From NCBI RefSeq assembly GCF_000143415.4, contig NW_003314316.1, positions 453,220 through 517,219 of the forward strand: 64,000 bases of DNA. Direction: 5' to 3'. This stretch comes from Selaginella moellendorffii. Lineage: Eukaryota > Streptophyta > Lycopodiopsida > Selaginellales > Selaginellaceae. The translations under genes and the position numbers were made by a program. Within the stretch, counting starts at the first letter, position 1, and every line of letters begins with the position of its first letter. Below are positions 11,580-23,060 of this stretch, one piece after another. The notes below the pieces were generated by a model that saw only the letters and a program-made list of their open reading frames with translations, was not told where the DNA came from and did not search any database.

Positions 11580-12605
11580 TCTTTAAGCCAGAAAATTTTC
11601 CACATTATCCGTGTAAACTTTGAAGTGTTTTCCAAGATAGTGTCGCCACTCCTTGAGCGCCTTGACCACCGCAAACAATTCCTTCTCATGAGCAGGCCAC
11701 TTTCATTAAGCCTTGTCCAAGTTTTTTGAGAAGAACGCTACTAGATGGTTGTCCTGATTCAAAACTGCGCCTAATTCAAAGTCTGACGCATTCATTTCTA
11801 CCTTAAAGTCCTTACCAAAGTTTGGTAACGCCAATATGGGAGTCTTCCTCAACTTCCCTTTGAGGTGGACAAATGCCACCTCACATTTTACTGTCCATAC
11901 CATTTTCCCTTTTCTCATTTGGTCCGTTAAGGGCAGAGCTACTCTCGAATAGTGTTTGACAAATTTTCAGTAGTAGTTGCATAATCCTAAAAACGCCCTC
12001 AACTTGTGTACATTCGATAGTCACTCCTATTCCTAGATTGCTTGGACCTTCTCAGGGTCCACCTTGAGCCCATCCTTGCGCACCACATGCTTGAGAAACT
12101 TTACCTCTTGTTGAGCAAAGTCACATTTGCTCTCTTTAGTATACAACTTGTGTTCCCTTAGTTTCTCAAACACTTTCGTTAAGTGTTTGGCATTCTCCTC
12201 TAGCATCTTGCTATAGATCAGGATGATGTCAATGTAGACGACTATGAAGTGATCAAGATAGGGTGCAAAAATGTGGTTCATTAGCTCCAAAAAATATTTC
12301 CGGCGCATTGTATAGCCCAAAGGGCATCACTCGAAACTCAAAGCTCCCATACCTTGTCCGGTAGGTTGTCTTTTCGACATCTTCCTTTACTACTCTGATC
12401 TGGTAGTATCTTGATCTTAGGTCGATCCTCGAGAAGTATTTCGCCTTTCCCAACCTATCGAATAAGTCATCAATCCTTGGTAAAGGGTACTTGTTCTTCT
12501 TCGTATACTTGTTGAGCAACCGGTAATCTATGCATATATGCATAGATCCATCTTTCTTTTTCATAAATAACACTGGTGCACCATATAGTGACTTGCTCAA
12601 CCTAA
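11580..12605 (-). mobile_element. Second Ty3/gypsy fragment: reverse transcriptase and RNase H
   Basis: A second RT on the minus strand starts at [20 protein letters not shown] (12600), continues through [20 protein letters not shown] to MPFGL, shifts frame, and resumes at [18 protein letters not shown] (12270) with a mutated catalytic box (YIDI instead of YIDD). An RNase H start follows at 11918-11706. It closely parallels the RT/RNase H of the neighbouring element (9.26-10.1 kb). The shared stretch TGTAAACTTTGAAGTG begins again near 11610, directly after the gag end of that element, so the junction is a truncation or nested insertion. Dead copy. Confidence 0.8.
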
Positions 12606-14340
12606 CTGTAAGCTCTTGAATTTGGACTTCTTAGGAGGTCACCCAGCTGTAAGCGACTAAATTTTCCATTCTACTTTAGTCACTTAACCACACCTCTGAC
12701 CACTTGGAGGAGTCTCATTTACAACCTCCATAAGTCCCATTCAGGACTTGGGGCTTGCTATCCCCGAGAATGCCATCCATGCCACTCAACCTTTGCACTT
12801 GGTACAAGTGCTCCACGTGTCCAATCTCATGACCGACACCCCAAGGTACTACCGACCTCTCAGCTCGTTATGTTAAGGCCATGCCTATTTACCTTAGTCA
12901 TACTGATGGTCCGCCACCACCTGCATCGCAGTCCTGTCTCTCAAAGACTAGGCCATCCGTCCATGAGTAATCATCCTAGATCCACTCCTTAGCATCCTTA
13001 GGATGCCCACAGACATGGGGAATAACCTTCCCCAACATCTCTTTTCCGGTCCCCACCAAGTCCCTTTTTGTCCATAGCTGTGTTCGCCAACATTGCCACT
13101 GGATCAACGCCGGCAAACCCGACCTCTAAGTCCCACTGTCCTTTGGGACTTCCTCACCATGTGACTGTATCCTTGGTCACTACACTAGAGGATTGCTCCC
13201 CTTCCTTTTCACCGTCTGGGACTTTGGGACAACATTTTGGAACACCGTGGCCTTACGCGAGCCTCGTGGGTACTCTCCCCACTTTTTGCCTTTGGGTGCT
13301 CTAGCCATGGGCTTAGAGCAAGGTTCCGTTGAGCCACACCAGGTATCCAAGTAGGTAGTGCCACCCACACTTGGACTAGGAGCATTGGCTAGTCGATCTC
13401 CCGGGGGAACTAGAGCTGGCTCTTGAACACTTCACCAAGCTACTCTGTTTGTCAGTCCGTGTTCACTCTAGTCTTGGACTTCCCAGTGGGCAGCTCATCA
13501 CCCAACACTGGGTACAGCCTTCCTGGGCTAAACTGGCATTTCCTGGCCAAACTGGCATTTCCTGGCCAAACTGGCTCCATTGCAGTCCTCCCCCTTACTA
13601 TACTTTTGGAGCTCACCAAACCCCTTAGGGTCTGGGAGACTAACGCTTTGGGCTTTCACCCTCTCAGACTCGAACTCAGCCTCGGGCTTGGTCTCAGCTT
13701 CGGTCTCGGTCCCGGTCTTGGTCCCGGTCTCGGTCCCGGTCGCGGTCTCGGTCCCGGTCGCGGTCGCGGTCCCGGTCTCGGTCTCGGTCCCGGTCGCGGT
13801 CGCGGTCCCGGTCTCAGTCTCGGTCCCGGTCGCGGTCTCGGTCCCGGTCTCGGTCTCGGTCCCGGTCACGGTCTCGGTCCCGGTCCCGGTCTCGGTCTCG
13901 ACCTTGGACTCCATCTCGGGTCCTTCTCAGACTCCATTTTGGGTCCATCTCGGACTCCATCTCAGACTCCATCTCGGGTCCATCTCGGACTCCATCTCAG
14001 ACTCCATCTCAGACTCCATATCGGGTCCATCTCGGACTCCATCTCGGACTCCATCTCGGGTCCATCTCAGACTCTATCTCGGGTCCATCTCGGACTCCAT
14101 CTTGGACTCCATCTCGGGTCCATCTCGAACTCCATCTCGGTCCATCTCAGACTCTCTTATGGCTCGCTTCATGCTCGTTCCTTGAGCACTCCATTGGGAG
14201 TTCCACTCCCGCTCTCAACCTTTTAAGTCGGAGTTTTTAGTCCAAACGTGTTACGCTCCTTTGACTTTCACTTCGGCCACTACCACGTGGTGCCCTTTCG
14301 GCTCCACTTTGGGGCTTAGGGATTTGTATCTCACACCAGC
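12606..14340 (+). repeat. LTR, family 1, plus-oriented copy with long low-complexity tracts
   Basis: Starting at TGTAAGCGACTAAATTTTCC (about 12651) this segment is the reverse complement of 14667-15588. Shared landmarks include CTTTAGTCACTTAACCACAC, the TCCAAGACT region, GTTCCACTCCCGCTCTCAACC and GGGGCTTAGGGATTTGT. It is longer than the other copies because of expanded repeats: GGTCTCGGTCCC-type units at 13680-13905 and CTCGGACTCCAT-type units at 13905-14150. A 45-bp fragment of the LTR's other end (TGTAAGCTCTTGAATTTGG) precedes it at 12606. Long open frames across the repeats encode only Gly/Leu/Pro or Thr/Glu periodic sequence and are not regarded as genes. Confidence 0.7.
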
Positions 14341-14666
14341 CTAGTACTATTTAAACCTAAGGATGCTTAACCCCAACTATCCAAAGACCCTTAAACCAAT
14401 TAGAAAACGGGGTGCACTCTTGTTCATGGGCCCTTTCCCTCTATATTTGAACCCCATGAATCATCTCTCAAGTTGTTTTTTCTTTGGTTTCTTACAATCT
14501 ACCACACTTCCCTGCAAGTTCACACCCTCGGGCTCTCTTGACACCCTACCCCACGGGTTGAGCTCAACTGGGAGCAAATTGAACCTACTAGATGTCAATC
14601 AACATGTAGTGTGATTTCCCTAGCCAATCAATAGAGTTGGACCTAAGACTGCTCTGATACCAAATG
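14341..14666 (-). repeat. Retroelement leader with minus-oriented primer-binding site
   Basis: At 14650-14666 the sequence GCTCTGATACCAAA directly abuts TGTAAGCTCC, the LTR end. On the minus strand this reads LTR..GCTTACA then TTTGGTATCAGAGC, the classic tRNA-iMet primer-binding site of plant Ty3/gypsy elements. It marks the start of an element running leftwards from this LTR. The rest of the stretch has no significant open frame. Confidence 0.65.
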
Positions 14667-15588
14667 TAAGCTCCTGAATTTGGACTTCCCAGGAGGTCAT
14701 TGTGAGACACAAAATCCCTAGGCCCCAAAGTGGAGCCGAAAGGGTGCCACGTGGTAGTGGCCGAAGCAAAAGCAAAACGAGCATAACACGTTTGGACTAA
14801 AAGCTCTGATTTGAAAGGTTGAGAGCGGGAGTGGAACTCCCAACGAAGTGCTCGAGGAATAAACACGAAGCAAGCAATAAATGAGTCTCTAGAAAAGGGA
14901 CATAAGAGGACCAACACATGACACGTGGAGGGATCCGAGATGGAGTCTAAGATGGACCCAAGATGGAGTCCGAGATGGACCCAAGATGGAGTTCGAGATG
15001 GACCTGAGATGGAGTCCGAGATGGGCCCGAGATGGAGTTCGAGATGGAGTTCAAGATGGAACCGAGACTGAGACCGAGATCGAGACTGAGCCCAAAACCG
15101 GGACTGAGACCAAGTCCGAGTTCAAGTTCGAGTCCGAGTCCGAGTCTGAATAGTAATACAGGTTGTTGGGTGAAAGCCCAAAGCGATCATCCTAGTGGAG
15201 CCAGTTTGGCCAGGAAAGGCCAATTTGGCACAGAAAGGCTATACCTAACTGTTGGGTGATGGCATGACCACTAGGAAGTCCAAGACTAGAGTGAATACAG
15301 ACCGACAAGTGGGGTAGCTTGGTGAAGTGTTCAAAAGCCGGCTTTAGTTCCCCCGAGAGATCGAATGGTCGATGCTCCCAGTCCAAGTGTGGGTGGCACT
15401 ACTTACTTGGATACCTAGTATGGCTCAACGGAACTTCGCTTTAAGCCCATGGCTAGAGCACCCAAAGGCGGAAGGCGGGGAGAGTACCCAAGTCTAGAAT
15501 AGGACTTATGGAGGTTGTGAGTGAGACTCCAACAAGTGGTCAAAAGTGTGGTTAAGTGACTAAAGTAGAATGGAAAAATTAGTCGCTT
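14667..15588. repeat. LTR, family 1, central copy
   Basis: The segment begins TGTAAGC and ends GCTTACA, a 7-bp inverted terminal repeat with TG..CA termini. It contains the GAGATGGACCC / GAGATGGAGTCC repeat tract (14940-15060) and is inverted relative to 12651-14340. It shares the same plus-strand sequence with the truncated copy at 19645-20335. Primer-binding-site-like sequence lies on both sides (14650-14666 in minus sense; ACTTGGTATCGGAAC at 15590 in plus sense). Confidence 0.7.
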
Positions 15589-18500
15589 ACAACTTGGTAT
15601 CGGAACTGTTCCTTAATCCGACTTTTATTAGTGCTCAACTATATCACCACTGGTGTTGGCATCGGAAGGTCCTAGGAGTGGGCCTATCCTTGAGGAGTAG
15701 TAGGTCGGGAAAACATGGCTCTCCACTATAGTTCATATGTGAACTTGTAGGTGAGGTGGTGGATAGAAAATGGTCAATAATGGATCTTTAGGATCTTGGG
15801 AATAGTATAAGGTTTTCTCAGAGAGTTGAGGATGTGATCTAGATTAGCGTTTGACTTAGCAAATTGGCTAATATAATTGTGGTAAACAACTATAGTTAGG
15901 ATCACAAGAAAGATAAAGACTCCAAAACAATAAAAAAGTCACAAGATTATCCTCATATAGTTGAGGTTGGTACTGATGAATTTGAGACCGGAATTAATGA
16001 CTGTGAGAAGGGTCAAATAGAGACGAGGATACAAGTCCTTGAAATGGTAGCCGAGGCTACCTTTTATAAATGTTAGACCAAACCCAAGGAGTTGGGGGTG
16101 TGCTTAAAGGATAAGTTGATATTCTCATCATATGGACAGATAGTCCTAAAGGGCAATGGCAGCCCACAGGGAACGAAAAATAATCAAATGTCGGAGTAAC
16201 ACTTGCATTCATGGTCCTTATAGGTAGAACATGAATACAAGAAGTTGTATTCTAATGAGCTGACACCTCAAAATGGGACCTTATAGGTCGTCGATTAGTG
16301 AAGTCTAAAAAGCTAGATAACTCAAGTGGAGTCAAGGAATGGTCCCAAAGGACAAGTGAAAACATTTGGACTAAGGTGTGTTGTACCCCACAAAGAATAA
16401 AGACGATCATACAATCCAAGTATGAGAACCGTAGGTATCTCATTGATGGTAGAATGTGCCATACTAAAGTCATGGGAAAAGTGTTCTCAAAAGAAAGCAA
16501 CTTTGACACAAAGTTGTGTGTTAATTCTATGGTGCAGTGCTAATAGATAGTTGGCATGAGAAAGAACTATATTGATCTTAGCAAGGACCTAAACATGAGA
16601 AAGAAGTGTTGTAAATATAGGCTCGTGGAGCCGATGGTATGGAGACACCAAATGTGCCAAGATATAATGCCTTGAGGTCAAGTTGGTAGGGTAATGAGAA
16701 CCCCTTCCCAAAGGAATCTTAATGGAAATGGCCTAAGCTGGAAGGCATGCGGTTGGAGTGTGGTGACTCAAATAATGATGGAGGTGTGGAAGCACTAGCA
16801 ATGAGTTGTAAGACTTGACAATTACAAGGTAACTAAGCAAGAGGTGTAGGATAATTGGTTAAACAGATAGAAAGTAGCTACCCAAGACTTCTTAATAGTA
16901 TAAGGAAATTAGATATACCCTTATGGGGGATAAATTATTTATATTGCAATATAGTAAGTCAATGTCGTAAAAGAAAATGCTCATTGTTAAGGAGGCCATC
17001 ATTGGGACACCCAAACACCCTAGAACACCAAGAGGTGGTGTTTAGTGTCGCGAGGGCAATAGATAAAACCCAAGGGACTAAGTCCCTAACGAATAATGAA
17101 TAGAAGGTGCTATCCAAACGTCCAAAGTTGCAGAGACAGGAGAAGACTGTCTACCCGAATTAGACAAAGCCAAAATGAAATTTTGGCCAGGCTAGTGATG
17201 GGTATATAAAAGCCCATAAGTAGCAACATTAATCCCGGTGTGTGGGATTATAAGTTGAGCATACCTGGATTGAGGAACCACTCCCTAAGCTATTAGGTAG
17301 GTTCATCCCTAAGAATACTTGTTATGGCATAGTAGAAAGTGCAAAACTATCCTCCTAGTCTGGAGGAGAATAACCGAAGGAAATGTGTGAAAGCAAGTAG
17401 TAAGGGGATAAAACCAAACCATAGAAATCGAATTGCATAACCAAAGGTGGTTATGCCAGTTGGGAATGGAAAATCAAATTGGTGCTCAAGCATGTTGTTA
17501 CTAGCAACCGTGATGCCATGGAGTGTCTAAAGCATGGAATTGTCCATGTTAGATCATATGGCAATTTAAAAGCTTGCGAAAGGAGAGGCCTTACCAAGCT
17601 AAGGGACAGAGTTCTTTCAAAGGTTCCCAAAGACAATTATAGGTAGCTTAGTACCTAGAAAGCCAAGTGTAAATGGTTCATAAAATATGCAAAATTAGAG
17701 TGGCGCAGCAGAAGCGTAGCCTTGAAGCTTGCCATAATGCAATGTTATCAAAGTTGGGGAAGCAGTTCCCAAGTGCTCAAAAAGGATGGCTTTGAATGAA
17801 AGTCGATGGTCGAGGACTTTCACGCTTGTGCATGAAACTATGTTACATTGGTTAGATGACTTGCTAAGTGAGATTGACAAGTCAGGGGAACAAATCCCTT
17901 AGTTGAAGGTGCCAACTTTAAAAGGGGTGGCCTATGGGGCCAAGCATGGAGGAATCCATGCATGATCACAGACTTGTCAAGTGAGAGGACTTGGCATTCT
18001 AGAGGAACTAGGTTCCTAATCTGTGATTTGTAGCGCGCTTTAAGTATAAATTGGTGCACCGGCGTGAGGAGTCACGCTAGGCATCTTGGATGATGCCTTC
18101 CGTAGATGCATATATGGAGGTTGGGTTCGAGTCCCGACCCTCTAGTGCTTGGATTTGAGTCCCAACTCACTAGGGCGCAGTGATGGTTTGAAATATGAGG
18201 ACACTCATTTTTCGGTGGTCATGGACTCTCAGTAAGGAAACTGGCTTGGGCACACCGCCAAGCGAGGGATGCCCTGGAGTCGTGATGCACGGTTAGATTA
18301 CTTAGTGTGGCTCGGCATATCTAACTTAAACACTTTGGTGCAAATGGCACCAAACACGTGGTGAATGAGATGGGGACACCTAGTCTCAATTGCTATGGAC
18401 CCTTGGCCGGAAGGGCTGACTTGGGTGCACCGCCAAGTGTGGGGGATGCCCCTGGGGTTATGGTCAACAAGTTAAAGGTCTGGAAAACTTAGTACCTATT

Positions 18501-19640
18501 GGCAAACCTGTCAAGGTGACTAAGGTGAGGTCATTAAGTGATCTTGTGGCTAAATAAAGACAAGGTCCTTATTTGGTTAAGGAATAAAATTCCTAGTTCA
18601 AAGTGATGATTTAAACTGTTGGTAATAGCATGACTTGGTCAAAGTGACCAAGTGGGAAAAACACCTAAGGGAAATGATTTGTGGCAATGTGATAGCATAA
18701 TGAGTCCGAAGAAAGTAATCTTTATAAGAAACCCATGAGAGGGTCACAAAGTTGGGCCAAGGATAGAGCCAACAGTAGAAAATGCTAAAGAAACGTACTA
18801 GGGGTGAACACCCTCTGGACTTAATAAAGCAAAGTTTTTACTATGGAACCGAAAGGATACCTCAAAAATGGAGGTAATAATCCTATGTTGCTGGGTGTAA
18901 CAATCAAGGATAGGAGCAAAAGACTAGTGGCTAAGAAAAGAGCCATGGGAATCATGGGAAAAAATTCAAAAGGCAAAGTTAGGCCAAGAACACTAATATG
19001 CTAGGTGCTAACGAATTGTGGGAAAGGCAATATGTTTCCAAGAATGGATTCCTAATTGCTCCGATTTGGCGAAAATGGAAGCCCCAAGGGAGGGAGCAGT
19101 AAGGTAACCAAATGATATGGCCATAGACAGCCTTAGCACAAATTATGATAACTAGAATTTAGTGCCAAAGGTAACATGAAATAGAAGAGAGGTTGATGGT
19201 GCCCTAAATAGAGAACTTCCTAGGAGGGGGAAGTGGAGTTGCACAATATGTGCAATGCAAGGTGTCGAAGACACCTAGAAAATTGACTTCGAGAAGTCAA
19301 AAGTAAAAGTTCCAAAGTGCAAAAGTTATATCAATGGAAACTGAGATTAGTTGAGAAAGAGAAGTGGGATTGAGATAGAAACGGTGTCTCTAACAAGTTT
19401 AGCGAGAACTAAACCAATAAAAGGAGAGAACCACCACAAGTGGTCCAATCAGTCTTTAAGTTAGGGAGACTATGCTCCTTAGATGAGCAGAGGATGAGCA
19501 AGGCATGGTGAGCCTTCGGTATCAAACCATTGACGAATATTGGCGAGGTGCCAAGATTGGAAAGGATAATACATGTTAGTATAACTTTATAAAATAGTTT
19601 ATTGTTCGATGAGGACATTGAACTTTGTCTATGGGTGGTG
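15589..19640. mobile_element. Non-coding interior of a decayed retroelement
   Basis: This 4-kb stretch lies between two same-sense copies of the family 1 LTR and begins with a primer-binding-site-like sequence, so it occupies the position of an element interior. No retroviral domain is recognisable in any frame; the longest open frames are under 90 codons and unconvincing. Phrases such as GGGTTCGAGTCCCGACCCTCTAG (about 18125) recur in degenerate form within the block. It may be a non-autonomous LARD/TRIM-type interior or one too decayed to read. Confidence 0.5.
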
Positions 19641-20335
19641 AAGTTGTGAGACACAAAATCCCTAGGCCCCAAAGTGGAGCCGAAAGGGTGCCACATGGTA
19701 GTGGCTGAAGCGAAAGCCAAACGAGCATAACATGTTTGGACTAAAAGTTCCGACTTGAAAGGTCAAGAGCGGGAGTAGAACTCCCAACGAAGTGTTCGAG
19801 GAACAAGCACGAAGCAAGCAATAAGTGAGTCTTTAGAAAAAGGACACAAAAGGACCAACACATGACTCGTGGAGGGACCCGAGATGGAGTTCGAGATGGA
19901 CCAAGATGGACCCGAGATGGAGTCCGAGATGGGGTCTGAGATGGACCTGAGATGGAGTCCGAGATGGACCTGAGATGGAGTCCGAGATGGAGTCCAAGAT
20001 AGAACCAAGACCGAGACCGAATCTGAGTCCGAGTTCGAATTTGAGTCCGAGTCCGAATACTAATACAAGCTGTTAGGTGAAAGCACAAAGCGATCATCCC
20101 CTAGGGGGGGGGCTTTGGGGGGTTCTAAAAGTATAGTAGGGAGAGTGTGGGGGTTGGAGCCCAGTAGAGCTAGTTTGGCCAAGAAATGCCAGTTTGGCCT
20201 AGGAAGGTTGTACCCAGGTGTTGGGATGACCACTGGGAAGTCCAAGACTAAAGTGAATATGGACCGACAAGCAGGGTAACTTGGTGAAGTGTTCAAGAGC
20301 CGGCTCTAGTTCCCCCAGGAGATCAAATGGTACTT
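19641..20335. repeat. LTR, family 1, third copy (truncated)
   Basis: From GTGAGACACAAAATCCCTAGG to GAGATCAAATGG the sequence parallels 14702-15365, including the GAGATGG repeat tract (19875-20000) and the CCGAGTCCGAGT run. The outermost 200 bp of the central copy are missing, so the right end is broken and abuts a family 2 LTR piece. Confidence 0.7.
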
Positions 20336-20942
20336 GGCTTCAGCAACTCACTGCATGAGCAATAGTGTGTTAGCTATCCATCCACGGATTCCTAATCTCT
20401 TCCAATCCCCCTCCCCGGGTTAGATTTAACTTAAGGTTTGGCTGCACTCCCCACAGGCATAAACAGCCAAACACACCAAACCTCTAAATTCCTAACATTC
20501 CTTGATATAACAAGACTTGATCATGGGACCCTCTAAATCCCAAACCTTGGGTGCAACACTTACTTTGGGACACTGGGGGGAAACACTGTCACGTAACAGT
20601 CCAGTATAGGTACCTCTACTCCCCCACTTCCCTCCCAAAGGGAAGGCCCAAGCCCTTAGGAAGGGCGTGGACCAATGAGCTGCAAGGTACTCAAGTGGGG
20701 CACCACTCCACATGAGCCGGGAGCATTGCAATCGGTTTCCCTTCCAAGAGTGGGAATTGCTCTTGAGCACTTCCTTGAGTGGCCCCTTTGGCACCACCCA
20801 AGTCTATACTCACTCCCACTAGGACGAAGTAGGAATTTGTACAATAAGTAGGAATCTTGGTGAGGGAACTTAACTAAGGCCAAGGCCATGGTGGTTGAGT
20901 AGACGAGATAATCTAGCAAATTGGAAAGAAAAAATTTGTGGT
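20336..20942. repeat. LTR, family 2, rearranged copy ending at a plus-sense primer-binding site
   Basis: 20340-20820 matches 6280-6750 (CTCCCCCACTTCCCTCCCAAAGGGAAGG etc.). From about 20822 the sequence flips and matches the reverse complement of the LTR start (GGTGAGGGAACTTAACTAAGGCCAAGG.. ..GTGGTTTATAA). It ends at TTTAGTATCAGAGCC (20946), a primer-binding site reading rightwards. An internal inversion or deletion junction is therefore present. Confidence 0.6.
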
Positions 20943-21189
20943 TTATAATTTAGTATCAGAGCCTTTTCCTTAGTTCTAGCAAAGGATAGAGGCGGATTGC
21001 TGAGAGATGGCAAAGGCAGGGTGTAAACGAACTAAGGCGGAGATAGAACCTCCTCAAGAGCTGGAGCTTCTCGTCGAACAAGAGGCTATGGATGAGGAAT
21101 TCTTGCATGAAAGGACTCCAATGAGAAAACTTTCAAACAGAAGTTTAGTGGTGAGGTTCGGTCGTCCAAGGCTAAATTGGATGTTTTAG
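20943..21189 (+). mobile_element. 5' leader and gag-like start, plus-strand arm
   Basis: After the primer-binding site an ATG at 21007 opens a short frame (MAKAGCKRTKAEIEPPQELE..) of 60 codons ending at 21189. The same peptide start occurs in inverted orientation at 21866-21684. Basic/Glu-rich composition and position just after a PBS suggest the start of gag, but no gag domain can be named. Confidence 0.5.
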
Positions 21190-21680
21190 AAGGATAATTG
21201 GCATAGATCAATGCCCTACTAGAGACTCTCGTACAGTTTGCTGGTCTAGTTTGCTCCTGCTGGGCTCGACCCAAGGCCGGTGATCTAACACCACATGCAT
21301 CACAGTCCCGTCTTTCAAAGACTGGGCCATCCATCCAAGTCCTTTTCTGTCCATGGCTGTGTTCGCTAACACTGCCACTGGATCAAAACCCACATGCGCG
21401 ACCACTAAGTCCCACGGTCCTTTAGGACTTCCTTCTCACATGATAGTATCCTTGGTCTCTACACCAGAGGATTGCTCCTCTTTCTTTTCATAGTTTGGGA
21501 CTTTGGGACAACATTTCGGAACACCATGGCCTTACACGAGCCTCGTAAGTACTCTCCCTGCCTTCCGCCTTTGGGTGCTCTAGCCCTGAGCTTAGAGCGA
21601 GATTCCGTTGAACCACACTAGGTATCCAAGTAGGTAGTGCCACCCACACTTGGACTGGGAGCATTGCAAAGCAAATTGTC
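21190..21680. repeat. Family 1 LTR fragment between inverted gag arms
   Basis: TCTTTCAAAGACTGGGCCATCC, TGTCCATGGCTGTGTTCGC and GAGGATTGCTCC (21310-21480) match 12945-13200, so this 490-bp spacer derives from a family 1 LTR. It is bracketed by inverted copies of the family 2 leader and gag start. Confidence 0.55.
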
Positions 21681-21925
21681 CTTCTAAAACATCCAATTGA
21701 GCTTAGATGACCGAACCTCACCACCGAACTCCTGTTTAGAAATTTTTCCACTAAAGTCCTCCTCATGCAAGGATTCCTCATCCATAGCTTTTTGTTCGAC
21801 TAAAGGTTCTAGCTTAGAAGGAAGTTCTGTCTCTGCCTTGGTTCTTTTACACCCTGCTTTTGCCATCTCCTAGCAATCCACCTTTATCCTTTGCTAGAAC
21901 TGAGGAAAAGGCTTTAATACCAAAT
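21681..21925 (-). mobile_element. 5' leader and gag-like start, minus-strand arm
   Basis: The minus-strand frame 21866-21684 begins MAKAGCKRTKAETELPSKLE and extends 60 codons. Upstream of it (21905-21925) the sequence reads, on the minus strand, TTTGGTATTAAAGCC, a mutated primer-binding site. It mirrors 20943-21189 and in places keeps a better frame than that arm (HEEDFSGKISKQEFGGEV). Confidence 0.5.
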
Positions 21926-23060
21926 TATAAGTTATAAATTTTTCTTTTCCAATTTATCAACTTACCTCGTTTATCTAATCAACACTACTTTGGCCTTAGT
22001 TGAATTCCCTTGCCAAAGTTCCTACTTATTGTACCAGCTCCTACTTAGTCCTACTTGGTTTCAACTATTCATTACATGAGCAATGGAGCGTTACCCATCC
22101 ATCCATGGATTCCTAAATCTCTCTCAATCCCCCTCCCTAAGTTAAACTGGACTTAAGTTTCGGTTACACTCCCCACAGACATTAGCAGCCAAGCATATCA
22201 AGCCTTGAGGTTTCTAACATCCCTTGGTACAATAAAACTTGATCATAGGACCTTCTCAATCCCAAGCCTTAGGTGCAACACTTGCTTTGGGGCACCAGGG
22301 GGAAACACTATAGCTTAACAACCTAGTATGGGTACCTTTACTCCCCCACTTCCATCCCAAAAGAAAGGCCTAAGCCCCTAAAAAGGGGTGAGGACCAATG
22401 TGCTGCAAATTACTTAAGTGGGACACCCTTCCATATGAGCCAGGAGCACCACAGTCAATTTCCCTTCCGGGAGTGGGAGTTACTCTTGAGCACTTCTGTG
22501 GGTGGCCTTTTTGACACCACCCAAGTCCATGTTCACTCCCACCCAAGGTCCCCAAGCCCTAGTTTCAACCTTAAGTCAATTTGAAAACACTACTAGAGAG
22601 TTCCTTTAAGACTAGTTCTTAGGCCTCACTATCCTTAATATACTTTTGGAACCCCCTGCAGCCCCCCTCCAGGAGACACACACTTTGGGCTTTCACTCCA
22701 TAATCTGTATTAATATTTGGACTCGATCTCAGACTTGACCTCAGATTTGACTTCGGACTTGACCTCGGACTCAGTCTCGGATTTAATCTTGGACTCAATC
22801 TCAAACTCTATCTCAGGCTTGATCTCGGACTCTATCTCGGACTCGGTCTTGAACTTGATCTCGGATCTCGGACTTGATCTCAAACTCAGTCTTGAACTCG
22901 ATCCTAGAGTCGGCCTCAGACTCAATTTTGAACTCGGTCTCAAAATCGGTCTTAGACTTGATTTCAAACTCAGTCTCATCTGATAAACTCTTTATTATTT
23001 TAGTTGTGCTTTTGGAATCCTTTACACTTTGGGGAGTTGGTTCTTTACATAGTCATCCAT
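21926..23060. repeat. LTR, family 2, copy 3, with GGACTTGATCTC repeats
   Basis: Parallels 6133-7085: AAATTTTTCTTTTCC.., CATTACATGAGCAATGGAGCG, CTCCCCCACTTCCATCCC and a terminal low-complexity tract (22720-22985) of CTCGGACT/TTGATCTC units. These generate Ser/Asp/Leu-periodic open frames on the plus strand and Glu/Ser/Lys-periodic frames on the minus strand. The mutated primer-binding site at its left edge fixes its orientation as minus. Confidence 0.65.

Noticed and set aside
13423-14226. Open frame of 267 codons with Gly-Leu/Gly-Pro/Gly-Arg periodicity (and a 128-codon Thr/Glu frame opposite)
   Set aside because: Both arise from the CTCGGT repeat in an LTR copy; the sequence is repeated in inverted form nearby and has no gene context.
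16252-18059. Several 60-85-codon frames in the retroelement interior
   Set aside because: No retroviral or host domain, no splice structure; they look like chance frames in decayed sequence.
22717-22985. Ser/Asp/Leu- and Glu/Ser/Lys-periodic frames on both strands
   Set aside because: Products of the GGACTTGATCTC-type LTR repeat, not proteins.
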